Notes under the pieces: generated by a model
Told to the model about the DNA's origin: nothing
The model's input: the letters and a program-made list of their open reading frames with translations, nothing else
The model's database searches: none
Made by a program: the position numbers and the translations under genes
From: Aeromicrobium sp.
GTDB taxonomy: Bacteria > Actinomycetota > Actinomycetes > Propionibacteriales > Nocardioidaceae
Assembly (NCBI GenBank): GCA_014377785.1
Contig: JACMOZ010000205.1
Span: 1 to 34,268, forward strand
Direction: 5' to 3'
Length of the DNA stretch: 34,268 nucleotides
Shown: positions 11,556 to 19,303 of the stretch, one piece after another
Numbering within the stretch: the first letter of the stretch is position 1
Layout of the letters: the number at the start of each line of letters is the position of its first letter

Positions 11556-11870
11556 CTACCTGAAAATGAAGTATGCCGCGATCGACGCGGGTACGACCCC
11601 GAGAACGAGCAAGGGGGTTGCGAGGGATCGCTTGTGGACGATGCGTATCGCGCTGAGGGCGAGGACGCCGATGACCCCGGCCATGATCATGAGACCGATG
11701 GCCGCCCCGCGGCGATCATTGTGGAGTTCGGCATAGCTGGCGGCGATCAGGCCGCCGATGGGGAAAGCGGAAATCGCGAAGACAAGAAGCGAAATGACCC
11801 AACGCTGGACCTGTTCGGTCGTCATGTCGTTGCGACGGTTGGGCTTTGGTGATCCTTCGGTGCTGGTCAT
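11556..11870 (-). CDS. Small three-helix membrane protein, function unknown
   Basis: A 104-residue protein not recognised by family. It has a short polar N-terminus (about 22 residues), then three hydrophobic helices at about 24-45 (VISLLVFAISAFPIGGLIAA), 56-78 (AIGLMIMAGVIGVLALSAIR) and 84-103, with very few residues outside the membrane. The ATG at 11870 has CATACT 6 nt upstream and GGGAAA directly before it. A second in-frame ATG 15 codons later is possible. It lies downstream of the phr/hotdog pair on the same strand but is separated by its own promoter-like sequence. Codon pattern fits its neighbours. Confidence 0.7.
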   Translation of the reverse strand: MTSTEGSPKPNRRNDMTTEQVQRWVISLLVFAISAFPIGGLIAASYAELHNDRRGAAIGLMIMAGVIGVLALSAIRIVHKRSLATPLLVLGVVPASIAAYFIFR

Positions 11871-11937
11871 TTTCCCAGTATGCCCGACCCCAACTTTTGA
11901 AGCCGTGTTGACAACGCCAGGGGTGTTTGGAAGGGCT

Positions 11938-12672
11938 TCAAAAGTTGGTGCTGGTTGAGGGAAAGTCCAAGATGTCGATGCCGATCCAGATCTGTTCGGC
12001 GCGGCCGAGGAGTTCGCCTTCGAGCGAATAAAGCGCGGTGTTGGTGAAGAACTTCCGCCGTTCGACCCGTTGAAGACTGCCGACGGACAGACACGGTTCG
12101 CCCACGCGTGGAAGCCGAAAGACCTCGGCGGTCATCCGACCGAGCACTATTGGCTGCTTATTGAAGTCTGCCGCCCAACCGCCTGGGCAGTCGAGCGCCG
12201 CCCACATGATGGGCACGGCGAGTCGGCCATCGGATTCGCCGAAGCTCCGGTGCGGAGTCCACGGTGCGGCGACTGTCGATTCATCGATCGGGCCGGTGAA
12301 AAGCCGCAACCCGTCGCCCTCTTCGCGTTGAGTGCCACACGTGAAACAGCGGTCGAACGGATGCCGGTGATAACCCGGATAGGCAGCCATACCGTTTTGG
12401 GCAACGTCTGGCGCCGGGCAGGACAGCACGTCATCGGCGAACGCACCCGGCTCGGCCGAACCGATAACGGTGTCGGGCGGTTCGATAAGCGAAACCGTGT
12501 CGTCGCCGCGGTGCCAGGTCAGCGCAAGATCGAGCGGTGGAGGCTTGCGAAGCGATGACGTTCTGGCTCCGGCGGCGCTTGGCAGTTGCGCCGCGATCAG
12601 GCCGCAGACATAGCCGCCATTTCCCGAGCTATCGGGTCCGTTGAACTGCGCCGCAATGATTGTCTGCTCCAT
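11938..12672 (-). CDS. Conserved hypothetical, probable hotdog/thioesterase-like fold
   Basis: A 244-residue protein whose N-terminus (AQFNGPDSSGNGGYVCGLIAA) recalls the substrate-gating start of acyl-CoA thioesterase/hotdog proteins. A central HPFDRCFTCGTQREEGDGLRL segment contains a CxxC pair and a following ALDCPGGWA region, suggesting two tandem hotdog-like halves. I cannot place it in a named family with certainty. The ATG at 12672 lies 4 nt beyond the photolyase stop, so it was built as the second gene of a phr operon. Since phr is broken by stop codons, its expression may depend on reinitiation or an internal promoter. The frame itself is intact. Confidence 0.75.
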   Translation of the reverse strand: MEQTIIAAQFNGPDSSGNGGYVCGLIAAQLPSAAGARTSSLRKPPPLDLALTWHRGDDTVSLIEPPDTVIGSAEPGAFADDVLSCPAPDVAQNGMAAYPGYHRHPFDRCFTCGTQREEGDGLRLFTGPIDESTVAAPWTPHRSFGESDGRLAVPIMWAALDCPGGWAADFNKQPIVLGRMTAEVFRLPRVGEPCLSVGSLQRVERRKFFTNTALYSLEGELLGRAEQIWIGIDILDFPSTSTNF

Positions 12673-12676
12673 CGGG

Positions 12677-14002
12677 TCACCGTATCCCGGTGCGGATTTC
12701 CTGGTAACGGGCCAGTGATTCCCGGCGTTCCTCGGCGTGATCGACCAAGGGCGGCGGACAACCCACGGGGGGCTGGGGGAAGAGCCACGGTTCGTGGATT
12801 TCCTTCGCGCCAAGACCGGCCAGTTCAGGGACATACCGGCGTATGTAGTCGCCGTTCGGGTCGAACTTCTTGCCCTGGGTAATCGGGTTGAAGATACGAA
12901 AATAGGGCGCGGCATCGGTTCCGCAACCGGCTACCCATTGCCAGCCGTGTTGATTGGAGGCCAGGTCGGCGTCGACGAGATGGGCGAGGAAATGGCGGGC
13001 ACCGTGTTGCCATTCGAGGTAAAGGTCTTTGACGACGAAACTTGCGACGATCATCCGTACCCGATTGTGCATCCATCCTTCGACGAGAAGCTGGTGCATA
13101 CCGGCATCGACGATGGGGAATCCGGTTTCACCGCGTTTCCAGGCCCCGAAGTCGGCATCGGGTTCGTCATAACGCATGGCTTCGAATGACTTGTTGTAGT
13201 AGCCGGTCGCCGATCCGGGATGGTGGAAGAGGACGTCGGCATAGAACTCGCGGAAGGCGAGTTCGCGGCGATAGGCATCGTCGTCGGGTCCGAGTCCGGC
13301 CAGCAAGGTGCGCGGATGGATCTCCCCGATGGCAAGCCGAACCGACATGCGGGAAGTGCGGTCGAGCCCCGGCACATCACGGACGGCGGCATAGTCCGAC
13401 AAGTCGTCCTCGCGATAGTCCAGCCACTGCGAGCGGGCGGCCCCCTCACCGGCGCCGGGGAGCGTCATTGTGTTCGGCGGAATGACGTCCGGCAAGGATT
13501 CGCCATCGTTCGGCAACAGCCAGTCGACGTCGACGGAATCTGCTGGTCCTCGCCAGCCGTGCTCGAGCCACGCCTTGTAGAACGGCGTGAAGACCCGATA
13601 TGGGGTGCCGTCGTCCTTGACGATGCGACCTGGCGTGACGGCATAACCCGAGCCGGTGAGAGTCAGGGGCGTCAAGGCGGCGACAGCGTCATCGCGTTCG
13701 CGGCCGGCGGGGGTAAGGTCCGCAGCCGCGTGCACGGTCGCGCCGCCCCTTTGGGCAGCCAACCGTGGCACCACGTCCCGGGGATCGCCGCGCAGGACGA
13801 CCAAGCCGCCGATCCCGTCACTCAGCTTTTACAGACTGCGGCTCAGCTGGGCCTGCTGCGGCACACCGACGGCATCCCATTCGGCGGGATCGACTACATA
13901 CAGCGGGACGACAGTGCCGCAACCCTACTTCGCCGCAGCACAAAGAGCTGGATTGTCCGCAAGGCGCAGATCGTGCCGGAACCATAGAATCGGGGAAGCC
14001 AT
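12677..14002 (-). pseudogene. phr: Deoxyribodipyrimidine photolyase with two in-frame stop codons
   Basis: From the ATG at 14002, one frame encodes a full photolyase of 442 codons: MASPILWFRHDLRLADNPAL at the N-terminus, then VVPLYVVDP, and a C-terminal FAD domain (WLDYREDDLSDYAAVRD, FREFYADVLFHHPG, the YDEPDADFGAWKRGETGFPIVDAGM block, WMHNRVRM, the QHGWQWVAG/GTDAAPYFRIFNP region). Codon 26 is TAG (13927-13925) and codon 58 is TAA (13831-13829). No frameshift separates them, and both would be restored by one T-to-C change (CAG and CAA, Gln). The remaining open part can only begin at about codon 67 (TTG 13804), without the first strands of the antenna-binding domain. Promoter-like CACAAT is still present 6 nt before the ATG. 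It is a recent nonsense pseudogene, or a sequencing error twice over. Confidence 0.88.
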
Positions 14003-14046
14003 GAAGCCATTGTGAAGTCGGGTAGGAATTCTTGTCCACAATGCGA

Positions 14047-14052
14047 CAGAAT
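14047..14052 (+). promoter_or_regulatory. -10-like CAGAAT before ideR
   Basis: CAGAAT, 7 nt, GTG at 14060. It supports the GTG start over an upstream in-frame start at 14012. Confidence 0.45.
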
Positions 14053-14059
14053 AGGCACC

Positions 14060-14749
14060 GTGAGCGACCTGATCGATACCACTGAGATGTACCTCCGTAC
14101 GGTCTATGAACTCGAGGAGGAGGGCATCGTCCCGCTGCGTGCGCGCATCGCCGAGCGACTCCACCAAAGTGGACCGACCGTGAGCCAGACGGTGGCCCGG
14201 ATGGAGCGTGACGGTCTGCTGGCGGTCGAAGGCGATCGCCATCTTGAACTGTCGCCGAAGGGCCGCCAACTCGCGACCCGGGTGATGCGCAAACATCGAC
14301 TCGCCGAACGGCTCCTCACCGACGTCATCGGCCTCGAGATCGAGTTCGTTCACGAAGAGGCCTGCCGCTGGGAACACGTCATGTCCGAGCAGGTCGAACG
14401 TCGTATCCTCGAACTTCTCAATCATCCGACCGAGTCGCCCTACGGCAATCCGATCCCCGGACTCGCCGAACTCGGCGAGACCGAGACGGATCAGGAATTC
14501 CTCGAAGGCGTGCAGCCCTTGACGCGGGCCGTGCGCGGGGCCACCGAACCCATTCGGGTCGTGGTGCGACGAATCAGCGAGCCGCTGCAGACCGATACCG
14601 AAGTCATGTCCGTGTTACGCCGGGTCGGCGTGTTGCCTGGCAACGATGTGTTGGCCACTATCGGCCACGACGGAGTTGTCGTCGCACGTCAGGGTGAGAC
14701 CGCGGAGATCGACGCGGACGCAGCCATCCACATTTTCGTCTCCAATTGA
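14060..14749 (+). CDS. ideR: Iron-dependent repressor, DtxR/IdeR family
   Basis: A 229-residue Fe2+-activated regulator of iron uptake, storage and oxidative stress genes. From the GTG at 14060 the residues number exactly like DtxR: M10, H79, E83, H98, C102, E105 and H106 are all present, so both metal sites are intact. The helix-turn-helix (about 27-50: RIAERLHQSGPTVSQTVARM) is nearly invariant in the family. The SH3-like C-terminal domain keeps ISEPLQ, matching the E and Q ligands of DtxR. Divergent from the photolyase pseudogene by 57 nt. I found no convincing IdeR box in its own promoter. Confidence 0.95.
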   Translation: MSDLIDTTEMYLRTVYELEEEGIVPLRARIAERLHQSGPTVSQTVARMERDGLLAVEGDRHLELSPKGRQLATRVMRKHRLAERLLTDVIGLEIEFVHEEACRWEHVMSEQVERRILELLNHPTESPYGNPIPGLAELGETETDQEFLEGVQPLTRAVRGATEPIRVVVRRISEPLQTDTEVMSVLRRVGVLPGNDVLATIGHDGVVVARQGETAEIDADAAIHIFVSN

Positions 14750-14752
14750 CCA

Positions 14753-14819
14753 CTAACGTCATAGCGAACGAGGCTCATAGACCTCGTTCATTATGACCTT
14801 GCGAGCACTATGACGTTAG
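14753..14819. terminator. Nested palindrome at the ideR/DUF1295 convergent junction
   Basis: Outer arms CTAACGTCATAG (14753-14764) and its exact complement (14808-14819) enclose an inner hairpin GAACGAGG / CCTCGTTC (14766-14773 with 14782-14789). Related to the single CTATGACGT word at 31061. Likely a bidirectional terminator. Confidence 0.65.
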
Positions 14820-14822
14820 GCG

Positions 14823-15623
14823 CTACTTGCGGGGCGGGAGTGGGACGAATCCGCTCGTCTTGCGCACGTATTCGTCGTAGCCGGGCTTCGATTTCTTCAT
14901 GCCCTTCTCGTTGAGGGTGGCGCCGGTGACCCGTGCCAGGAAGAATGTCATCGCGATCGGTCCGAAAATCGTGGCGAGTCCGGCCCACGACGAAGCGGCG
15001 ACGAGCCAGATCCCCCACCAGATGCAGGCATCACCGAAATAGTTGGGATGCCGGGTGTAGCGCCACAAACCCTGGTCCATCAACTTGCCCTTGTTGGACG
15101 GGTCCCTCTTGAATGCTGCCAACTGGCGATCGCCGGTGGCCTCGAAGAACAGGCCGATCGCCCAAACTGCGATGCCGGGGCCTGCCAGCCACCAGGAAAT
15201 TTCTTCGTTGTTGACGCCCACCATCACCGGGGTGGCGACGATCCACATCGAGATGCCTTGGGGAAGAAACACCCGCCGGAACGCGATCTGGGCGAATGAG
15301 CCGGTGGAGCGCGCCGTGAGGTCGGCATAGCGCGGGTCTTCGGGGAGCGAATTGTTGCGCGTATGCAGGTGCCAGGCGAGCCGGCCGCCCCAGAGAGCCA
15401 CCATGACCAACAGAATCCAGCGCAATGCCGGGTCGCCGTCGCCGGCAAAGGCGACGATCGTCGAAGCCAGCGCGATGACGACGAAGCCGAGACCCCAGGC
15501 CGTGTCGACGATTGTGAGTTTTTCCTGCGAGACCGCGATACGCAGGCACAACACCATAAAGGTGGTCATGGCGACGAAACCGATGACCAACGTCAGGACG
15601 GTCGCGCCCAGGTCGTTGCTCAT
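14823..15623 (-). CDS. DUF1295 membrane enzyme (steroid 5-alpha-reductase-like)
   Basis: A 266-residue integral membrane protein with about six or seven hydrophobic helices. The C-terminal part carries the family hallmarks: LMDQGLWRYTRHPNYFGDACIWWGIWL and, near the end, KPGYDEYVRKTSGFVPLPP. The RHPNY motif is shared with isoprenylcysteine methyltransferase and 5-alpha-reductase-type proteins that bind NADPH or SAM at the membrane face. The start ATG at 15623 overlaps the stop of the preceding cyclopropane synthase gene (ATGA), so the two are translationally coupled. DUF1295 is often next to such lipid methyltransferases, suggesting it acts on the same acyl chain; the reaction is unproven. Confidence 0.85.
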   Translation of the reverse strand: MSNDLGATVLTLVIGFVAMTTFMVLCLRIAVSQEKLTIVDTAWGLGFVVIALASTIVAFAGDGDPALRWILLVMVALWGGRLAWHLHTRNNSLPEDPRYADLTARSTGSFAQIAFRRVFLPQGISMWIVATPVMVGVNNEEISWWLAGPGIAVWAIGLFFEATGDRQLAAFKRDPSNKGKLMDQGLWRYTRHPNYFGDACIWWGIWLVAASSWAGLATIFGPIAMTFFLARVTGATLNEKGMKKSKPGYDEYVRKTSGFVPLPPRK

Positions 15624-16930
15624 GAGGCGAGCCAGTCCAGTGGGGTTGCCGGCATGTCGCTGACACCGGTCCTTGACGGCTTGACCGCGAGGATCTGGTC
15701 GACGCCCATCCGGTTCTCCTCGAAGGCGAGCGCACCGCCGGCGAGATAGAGCCTCCAGACCCGCGCATTCTCTTCGCCGACGAGGGCAACAGCGGTCTGC
15801 CAGTTCTCCTCGAGGTTCTGGGCCCAACCGGCAACAGTCTGCGGGTAATGCTCGCGCATCGCCTGGACATCGCGGATCTCAAGGCCGGCATCGGCGATGA
15901 GCCCGAGAGTCTTGGCCAGCGGCTTCATGTGCATGTCAGGGGCGATGTAGGTCTCGATGAAAGGGCCCCCACCGGGTTGGTCACCCTTGGCGTCGTTGCT
16001 GCGCGACATCTGCTGGATCAGCGCGCGACCACCGGGACGGAGGTAGCGGTAGATCGCATCGCAGAAGACGACGTATTCCTTGTCGCCGACGTGTTCGCCC
16101 ATTTCGATCGAGGCGACGGCATCGATCTGTCCTTCGTGAACTCCGGCCTCCCCGAGATCGCGGAAATGCCGCAGACTCACGTCGACCCGATCGCCGAAAC
16201 CGCGCTCGGAGGCACGCTTCATCACGAAATCACGTTGTTCGGACGACAATGTCACGCCGGTGACGTGGACGCCATAGTGCTCGGCGGCATGAAGAGTCAG
16301 TGAACCCCAGCCCGAACCGATGTCGAGCATCCGCATACCGGGCTTCAGGCCGAGTTTGCGGCAAATGAGCTCGAGTTTGGCGGTCTGCGCCTCTTCCAGA
16401 GTCATGCCCTCGCGGTGGTGGAATCCGCTCGAATAGGCCATTTGCGGATCAAGAATGAGCTCATAGAAGTCGTTCGACAAGTCGTAATGGTGCGAAATCG
16501 CGGCCCGGTCGCGTTCGCGCGTATGCAGCTCGCCGGACAGTTGCGACTCGGCTGCTGGAGCCGGTGGACGTCTGCCGATGGCACCCATCCGTACGGCGAG
16601 GAGGGCACCCTTGGCGATTTGCCTGTAGCCGAGCCGGGGCCCGGCAGCGTCGGGATCGACCTCGCGCGCATTGCGGACCGACGCCCACATGACGCGGAGG
16701 CCGTCGGCGAGGTCGCCTTCTATGTCGAGGTCCCCCTGGACGTAGGCGCGGGCCATGCCGAGTTCGCCAGGTTTCCAGATGATGTGGCGCAAGGCGCGCT
16801 TGTTGTTGATGACGACGACGGGTGCCCCGTCGACGCCCGCTTCGGAGCCGTCCCAGGCACGGAGCCGGATGGGCAGCTTCACGTTGAGCGTCTCTTCGAC
16901 AAGTTTGAGAAGTTGATTCGCTTTGTTCAC
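15620..16930 (-). CDS. cfa: Cyclopropane-fatty-acyl-phospholipid synthase family methyltransferase
   Basis: A 436-residue SAM-dependent enzyme that methylates unsaturated acyl chains in membrane phospholipids, giving cyclopropane or methyl/methylene-branched chains. Visible: an N-terminal acyl-binding region (IRLRAWDGSEAG at 21-32), the HHYDLSNDFYEL motif at 147-158, and SAM-binding LDIGSGWGS at 202-210. The GGPFIETYI segment is in place, followed by APDMHM rather than the cysteine-containing sequence of E. coli Cfa. I start it at GTG 16930; neither a clear Shine-Dalgarno nor a good -10 stands before it, so the start is less certain. Coupled to the DUF1295 gene downstream. Confidence 0.9.
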   Translation of the reverse strand: MNKANQLLKLVEETLNVKLPIRLRAWDGSEAGVDGAPVVVINNKRALRHIIWKPGELGMARAYVQGDLDIEGDLADGLRVMWASVRNAREVDPDAAGPRLGYRQIAKGALLAVRMGAIGRRPPAPAAESQLSGELHTRERDRAAISHHYDLSNDFYELILDPQMAYSSGFHHREGMTLEEAQTAKLELICRKLGLKPGMRMLDIGSGWGSLTLHAAEHYGVHVTGVTLSSEQRDFVMKRASERGFGDRVDVSLRHFRDLGEAGVHEGQIDAVASIEMGEHVGDKEYVVFCDAIYRYLRPGGRALIQQMSRSNDAKGDQPGGGPFIETYIAPDMHMKPLAKTLGLIADAGLEIRDVQAMREHYPQTVAGWAQNLEENWQTAVALVGEENARVWRLYLAGGALAFEENRMGVDQILAVKPSRTGVSDMPATPLDWLAS

Positions 16931-16999
16931 GGGTCTAGTTAATCGCCTTCCCGGGACTTTCGCCATTCCATCTTTACCGCTGCTGGCATGATATTCACC

Positions 17000-17443
17000 A
17001 TGGATGAGGACACTCGATTGCGCGACTGGATCAGCAACACGGGTTCTTTCGTCCTCGGCTGGGCATTGGTCGTCCTGGGCATCCCGTTGATGCCGTTGCC
17101 GGGTCCGGGGGTTATCGTTCTCGTCGCCGGCGTTGCGTTGCTGGCACGGCATTACGTCTGGGCGCAAAAGTTACTCGACCCGCTGCGGACAAGGGCCATC
17201 AGCGCCGCCAAAATCGGTGTCGAGTCTCGGCTCCGTATCACGATGAGCGCCCTGGGCGGCTTGTGGCTGTTCCTCTTCGGCATCGTGTGGTGGATCAGCC
17301 CGACGATTCCCGAATTCGATTTCGTGGGCTACGGCTTTGGGCCGAAGTTGCCCTTCGCCGGTTGGGCCGTCGGCTTCGGCCTGGTCGTGTCCGCCCTCGC
17401 CGGCTGGAGTCTCCTCGCCTACAGCGCCAAACGCTGGCGCTGA
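17000..17443 (+). CDS. PGPGW-family transmembrane protein
   Basis: A 147-residue membrane protein of the actinobacterial PGPGW/TIGR02611-like group, with no known biochemical role. The PLPGPG motif sits near residues 32-37 at the end of the first hydrophobic helix. Two more hydrophobic stretches follow (about 77-96 and 115-140). The ATG at 17000 is favoured over an in-frame ATG at 16988, because CATGAT lies 7 nt upstream of 17000. It is divergent from the cfa gene with 69 nt between. Confidence 0.8.
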   Translation: MDEDTRLRDWISNTGSFVLGWALVVLGIPLMPLPGPGVIVLVAGVALLARHYVWAQKLLDPLRTRAISAAKIGVESRLRITMSALGGLWLFLFGIVWWISPTIPEFDFVGYGFGPKLPFAGWAVGFGLVVSALAGWSLLAYSAKRWR

Positions 17444-17479
17444 GCGCCGCCAACCTCACCCGCCCCAAGTTGCGGGAGG

Positions 17480-17638
17480 GGCGGCAACAAGGTCAAGCTC
17501 GCCGCCGAAGCCGAAGGGCTGACGCTGGAACCGGTTTACACCGCGAAAGCTCTTGCAGCGATCCGTGAACTGGACTCGAACCTGCCCGGTCCGGTCCTCT
17601 ACCTGAACACGCACGGCCCGCGGTCAGGGATTGCGTAA
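17480..17638 (+). pseudogene. Remnant of a PLP-dependent D-cysteine desulfhydrase/ACC deaminase-like gene
   Basis: No start codon is needed to read a clear C-terminal fragment here: AAEAEGLTLEPVYTAKALAA, then GPVLYLNTHG and a TAA stop at 17636. The EPVYTAKAL and VLYLNTHG blocks match the end of the ACC deaminase/D-cysteine desulfhydrase family (usual form DPVYTGKAM and HTGG). Immediately before it, GGNKVK resembles the GGNKVRK lysine motif found near the N-terminus of the same enzymes, which would mean an internal deletion removed most of the gene. The GGNK match is short and could be chance. Confidence 0.55.
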
Positions 17639-17696
17639 CTTCTCGCGGGGGGCGACAGCTATCTCTGACGCCATGCCCTTTGCGACAGGAACAAAA

Positions 17697-19244
17697 GTGA
17701 AACGAATAATTTTCCTCGTCAGCCTTGCACTCGCAACGACGGTCATGTCGGCGCCGGCTGCCCAGGCTGAACCTCCGGTCCCGGCATGGGCACAACAGGC
17801 ATCGAGCCTGAATCTCAGTCCCGCCGCCATCGTGGCAAAAGCGCCCAAAGGGAAACCGCTCAAAGTCGTCATCACCCGTCGCACCGCCAACGGGCCGGTC
17901 ATCGACAGTTCCATGGAGTCTTCGGCGGCTGATGCCAAGCGCCTCATCGCCTCCGCGCAGGGCAAAGACTCGACGATCGGCATCGACATGGCTCAACCGG
18001 TCCACATGGCGGTCACCAATGACACTTACCGTTCCAGGCAATGGGCGTTGACGACTTTGAGGGCCGAGCCAGCGTGGAAGTTCTCGGTCGGCACCGGGGT
18101 GACCGTTGCGGTGGTCGATACCGGTGTTCAAAGCAATCATCCGGATCTGGCCGGAAAGGTCCTAAAAGGCTATGACGCCCTCGCCAAGGGCACCTCGGCA
18201 GCCGACGAGAACGGCCACGGTACGCATGTCGCCGGCATCATCGCGGCCATAGCCAACAACGGTCGCGGCGTCGCGGGGCTGACCCGCGGCACGCGCATCT
18301 TGCCGGTCCGCGTTCTCGATGCTCAGGGCGGAGGGGACACGGCAGGCGTGGCTCAGGGCATTGTCTGGGCGACCAATCATGGCGCGCAGGTCATCAACAT
18401 GTCGCTGGCGGCACGACTCAGCGACAGTGCAACCCGCTCGGCGGTGGCTTACGCCATTTCGCGCAATGTCGTGGTCGTCGCGGCTGCCGGCAACGACGGT
18501 TGCGAATTGTTCGGTTCGCCTCCCAGCTATCCGGCTGCCTATCCGGGCGTAATCGGAGTGGGCTCCATCGACTCCGGCAACGCCAAATCGCGTTTCTCCG
18601 ATTGCGGCAGTTGGGTCGACGTCACCGCGCCCGGCGGAGGGATTTGGTCGACGATGATTCGCAACTCCAACCCCAAACTGGATTGTGGAAGGACGGCCTA
18701 CTACTGCGAACTTGCTGGCCCGCATCGATTCACGCATTTCCTTGAGAGCGCCGACGCACGCGACGATTGCCAGCGATCCGGTTGCCGTGACCGGTCGCCT
18801 GACGTTGGCTGACGGCGCGCCAGCCGCGAATTCCCGTGTGGCGGTACGCAGCTTTTTTTCTGGCAAGAACCATGCATACGCGTTGACCACAGACTCAACG
18901 GGCGCATTCTCGGTCAGGGTCGCTTGCCGCACATCGCCACCTTCAGGGCGACATATTCCGGCGGAGCGAGGGTCGCCAAAAGTTCGACGTTCCGCACCTT
19001 CAAGCTGGTGCGTCCGCGCTGGGCCTACCGGCAGACGAGCACGCGCGTCTATGTCACCAACTACTCGATTTACGGTCAGCAACTTCTGTTGCAAAAGCGT
19101 TCCGGCGGCAGCTGGAAAACCACAGCCAGCGTCAAAAGGACGAAGAAGAGTTGGTCCGCCAGAGCCGGCAAGGGCACCTGGCCACTGCGCAGTGTGGCCA
19201 ACAACAAACTCACTCTTCGTGCCTCCACAGCATGGACAAACTGA
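17697..19244 (+). pseudogene. Subtilisin-like (S8) serine protease, degraded, catalytic serine lost
   Basis: Frame one starts at GTG 17697 (AGGAA Shine-Dalgarno 5 nt upstream) with a clear signal peptide cleaved after AQA (about residue 24), then the catalytic aspartate D141 (VAVVDTGV), histidine H174 (NGHGTHVAG) and oxyanion asparagine N266 (AAAGNDG). After DVTAPGGGIWS the expected GTSMAxP serine motif is missing. Near 18690 the homologous reading jumps to the frame of 18685 (ANLLARIDS, then an Ig-like DPVAVTGRLTLADGAPA stretch), and near 18918 to the frame of 18924 (PHIATFRATYSGG to TAWTN at 19244). A deletion plus at least two frame changes therefore inactivate it. An open frame through 18812 exists but would make a product lacking the nucleophile. 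Confidence 0.88.
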
Positions 19245-19262
19245 CGGCCTGATTGCTTGCGG

Positions 19263-19288
19263 CATCGGTGGCGTAGTTCGCCCCGATG
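19263..19288. terminator. Strong hairpin before the flavoprotein gene
   Basis: CATCGG-t-GGCG, loop TAGTT, CGCC-CCGATG: a 10-bp stem with one bulged T. It ends 15 nt before the ATG at 19304 and 3 nt before the -10-like CAGGAT. It may terminate the old protease transcript or act as an operator. Confidence 0.5.
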
Positions 19289-19303
19289 GCGCAGGATGAA
19301 GTT

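Noticed and set aside
13829-13927. Stop-codon reassignment (TAG/TAA as Gln) instead of pseudogenisation of phr
   Set aside because: No other gene in the window has internal stops, and many genes end properly at TAA, TAG or TGA.
17697-18812. Calling the 17697-18812 frame an intact subtilase
   Set aside because: The serine-nucleophile motif is absent, the tail after about 18690 is out of frame with homologous sequence, and C-terminal domain pieces continue in two other frames to 19244.
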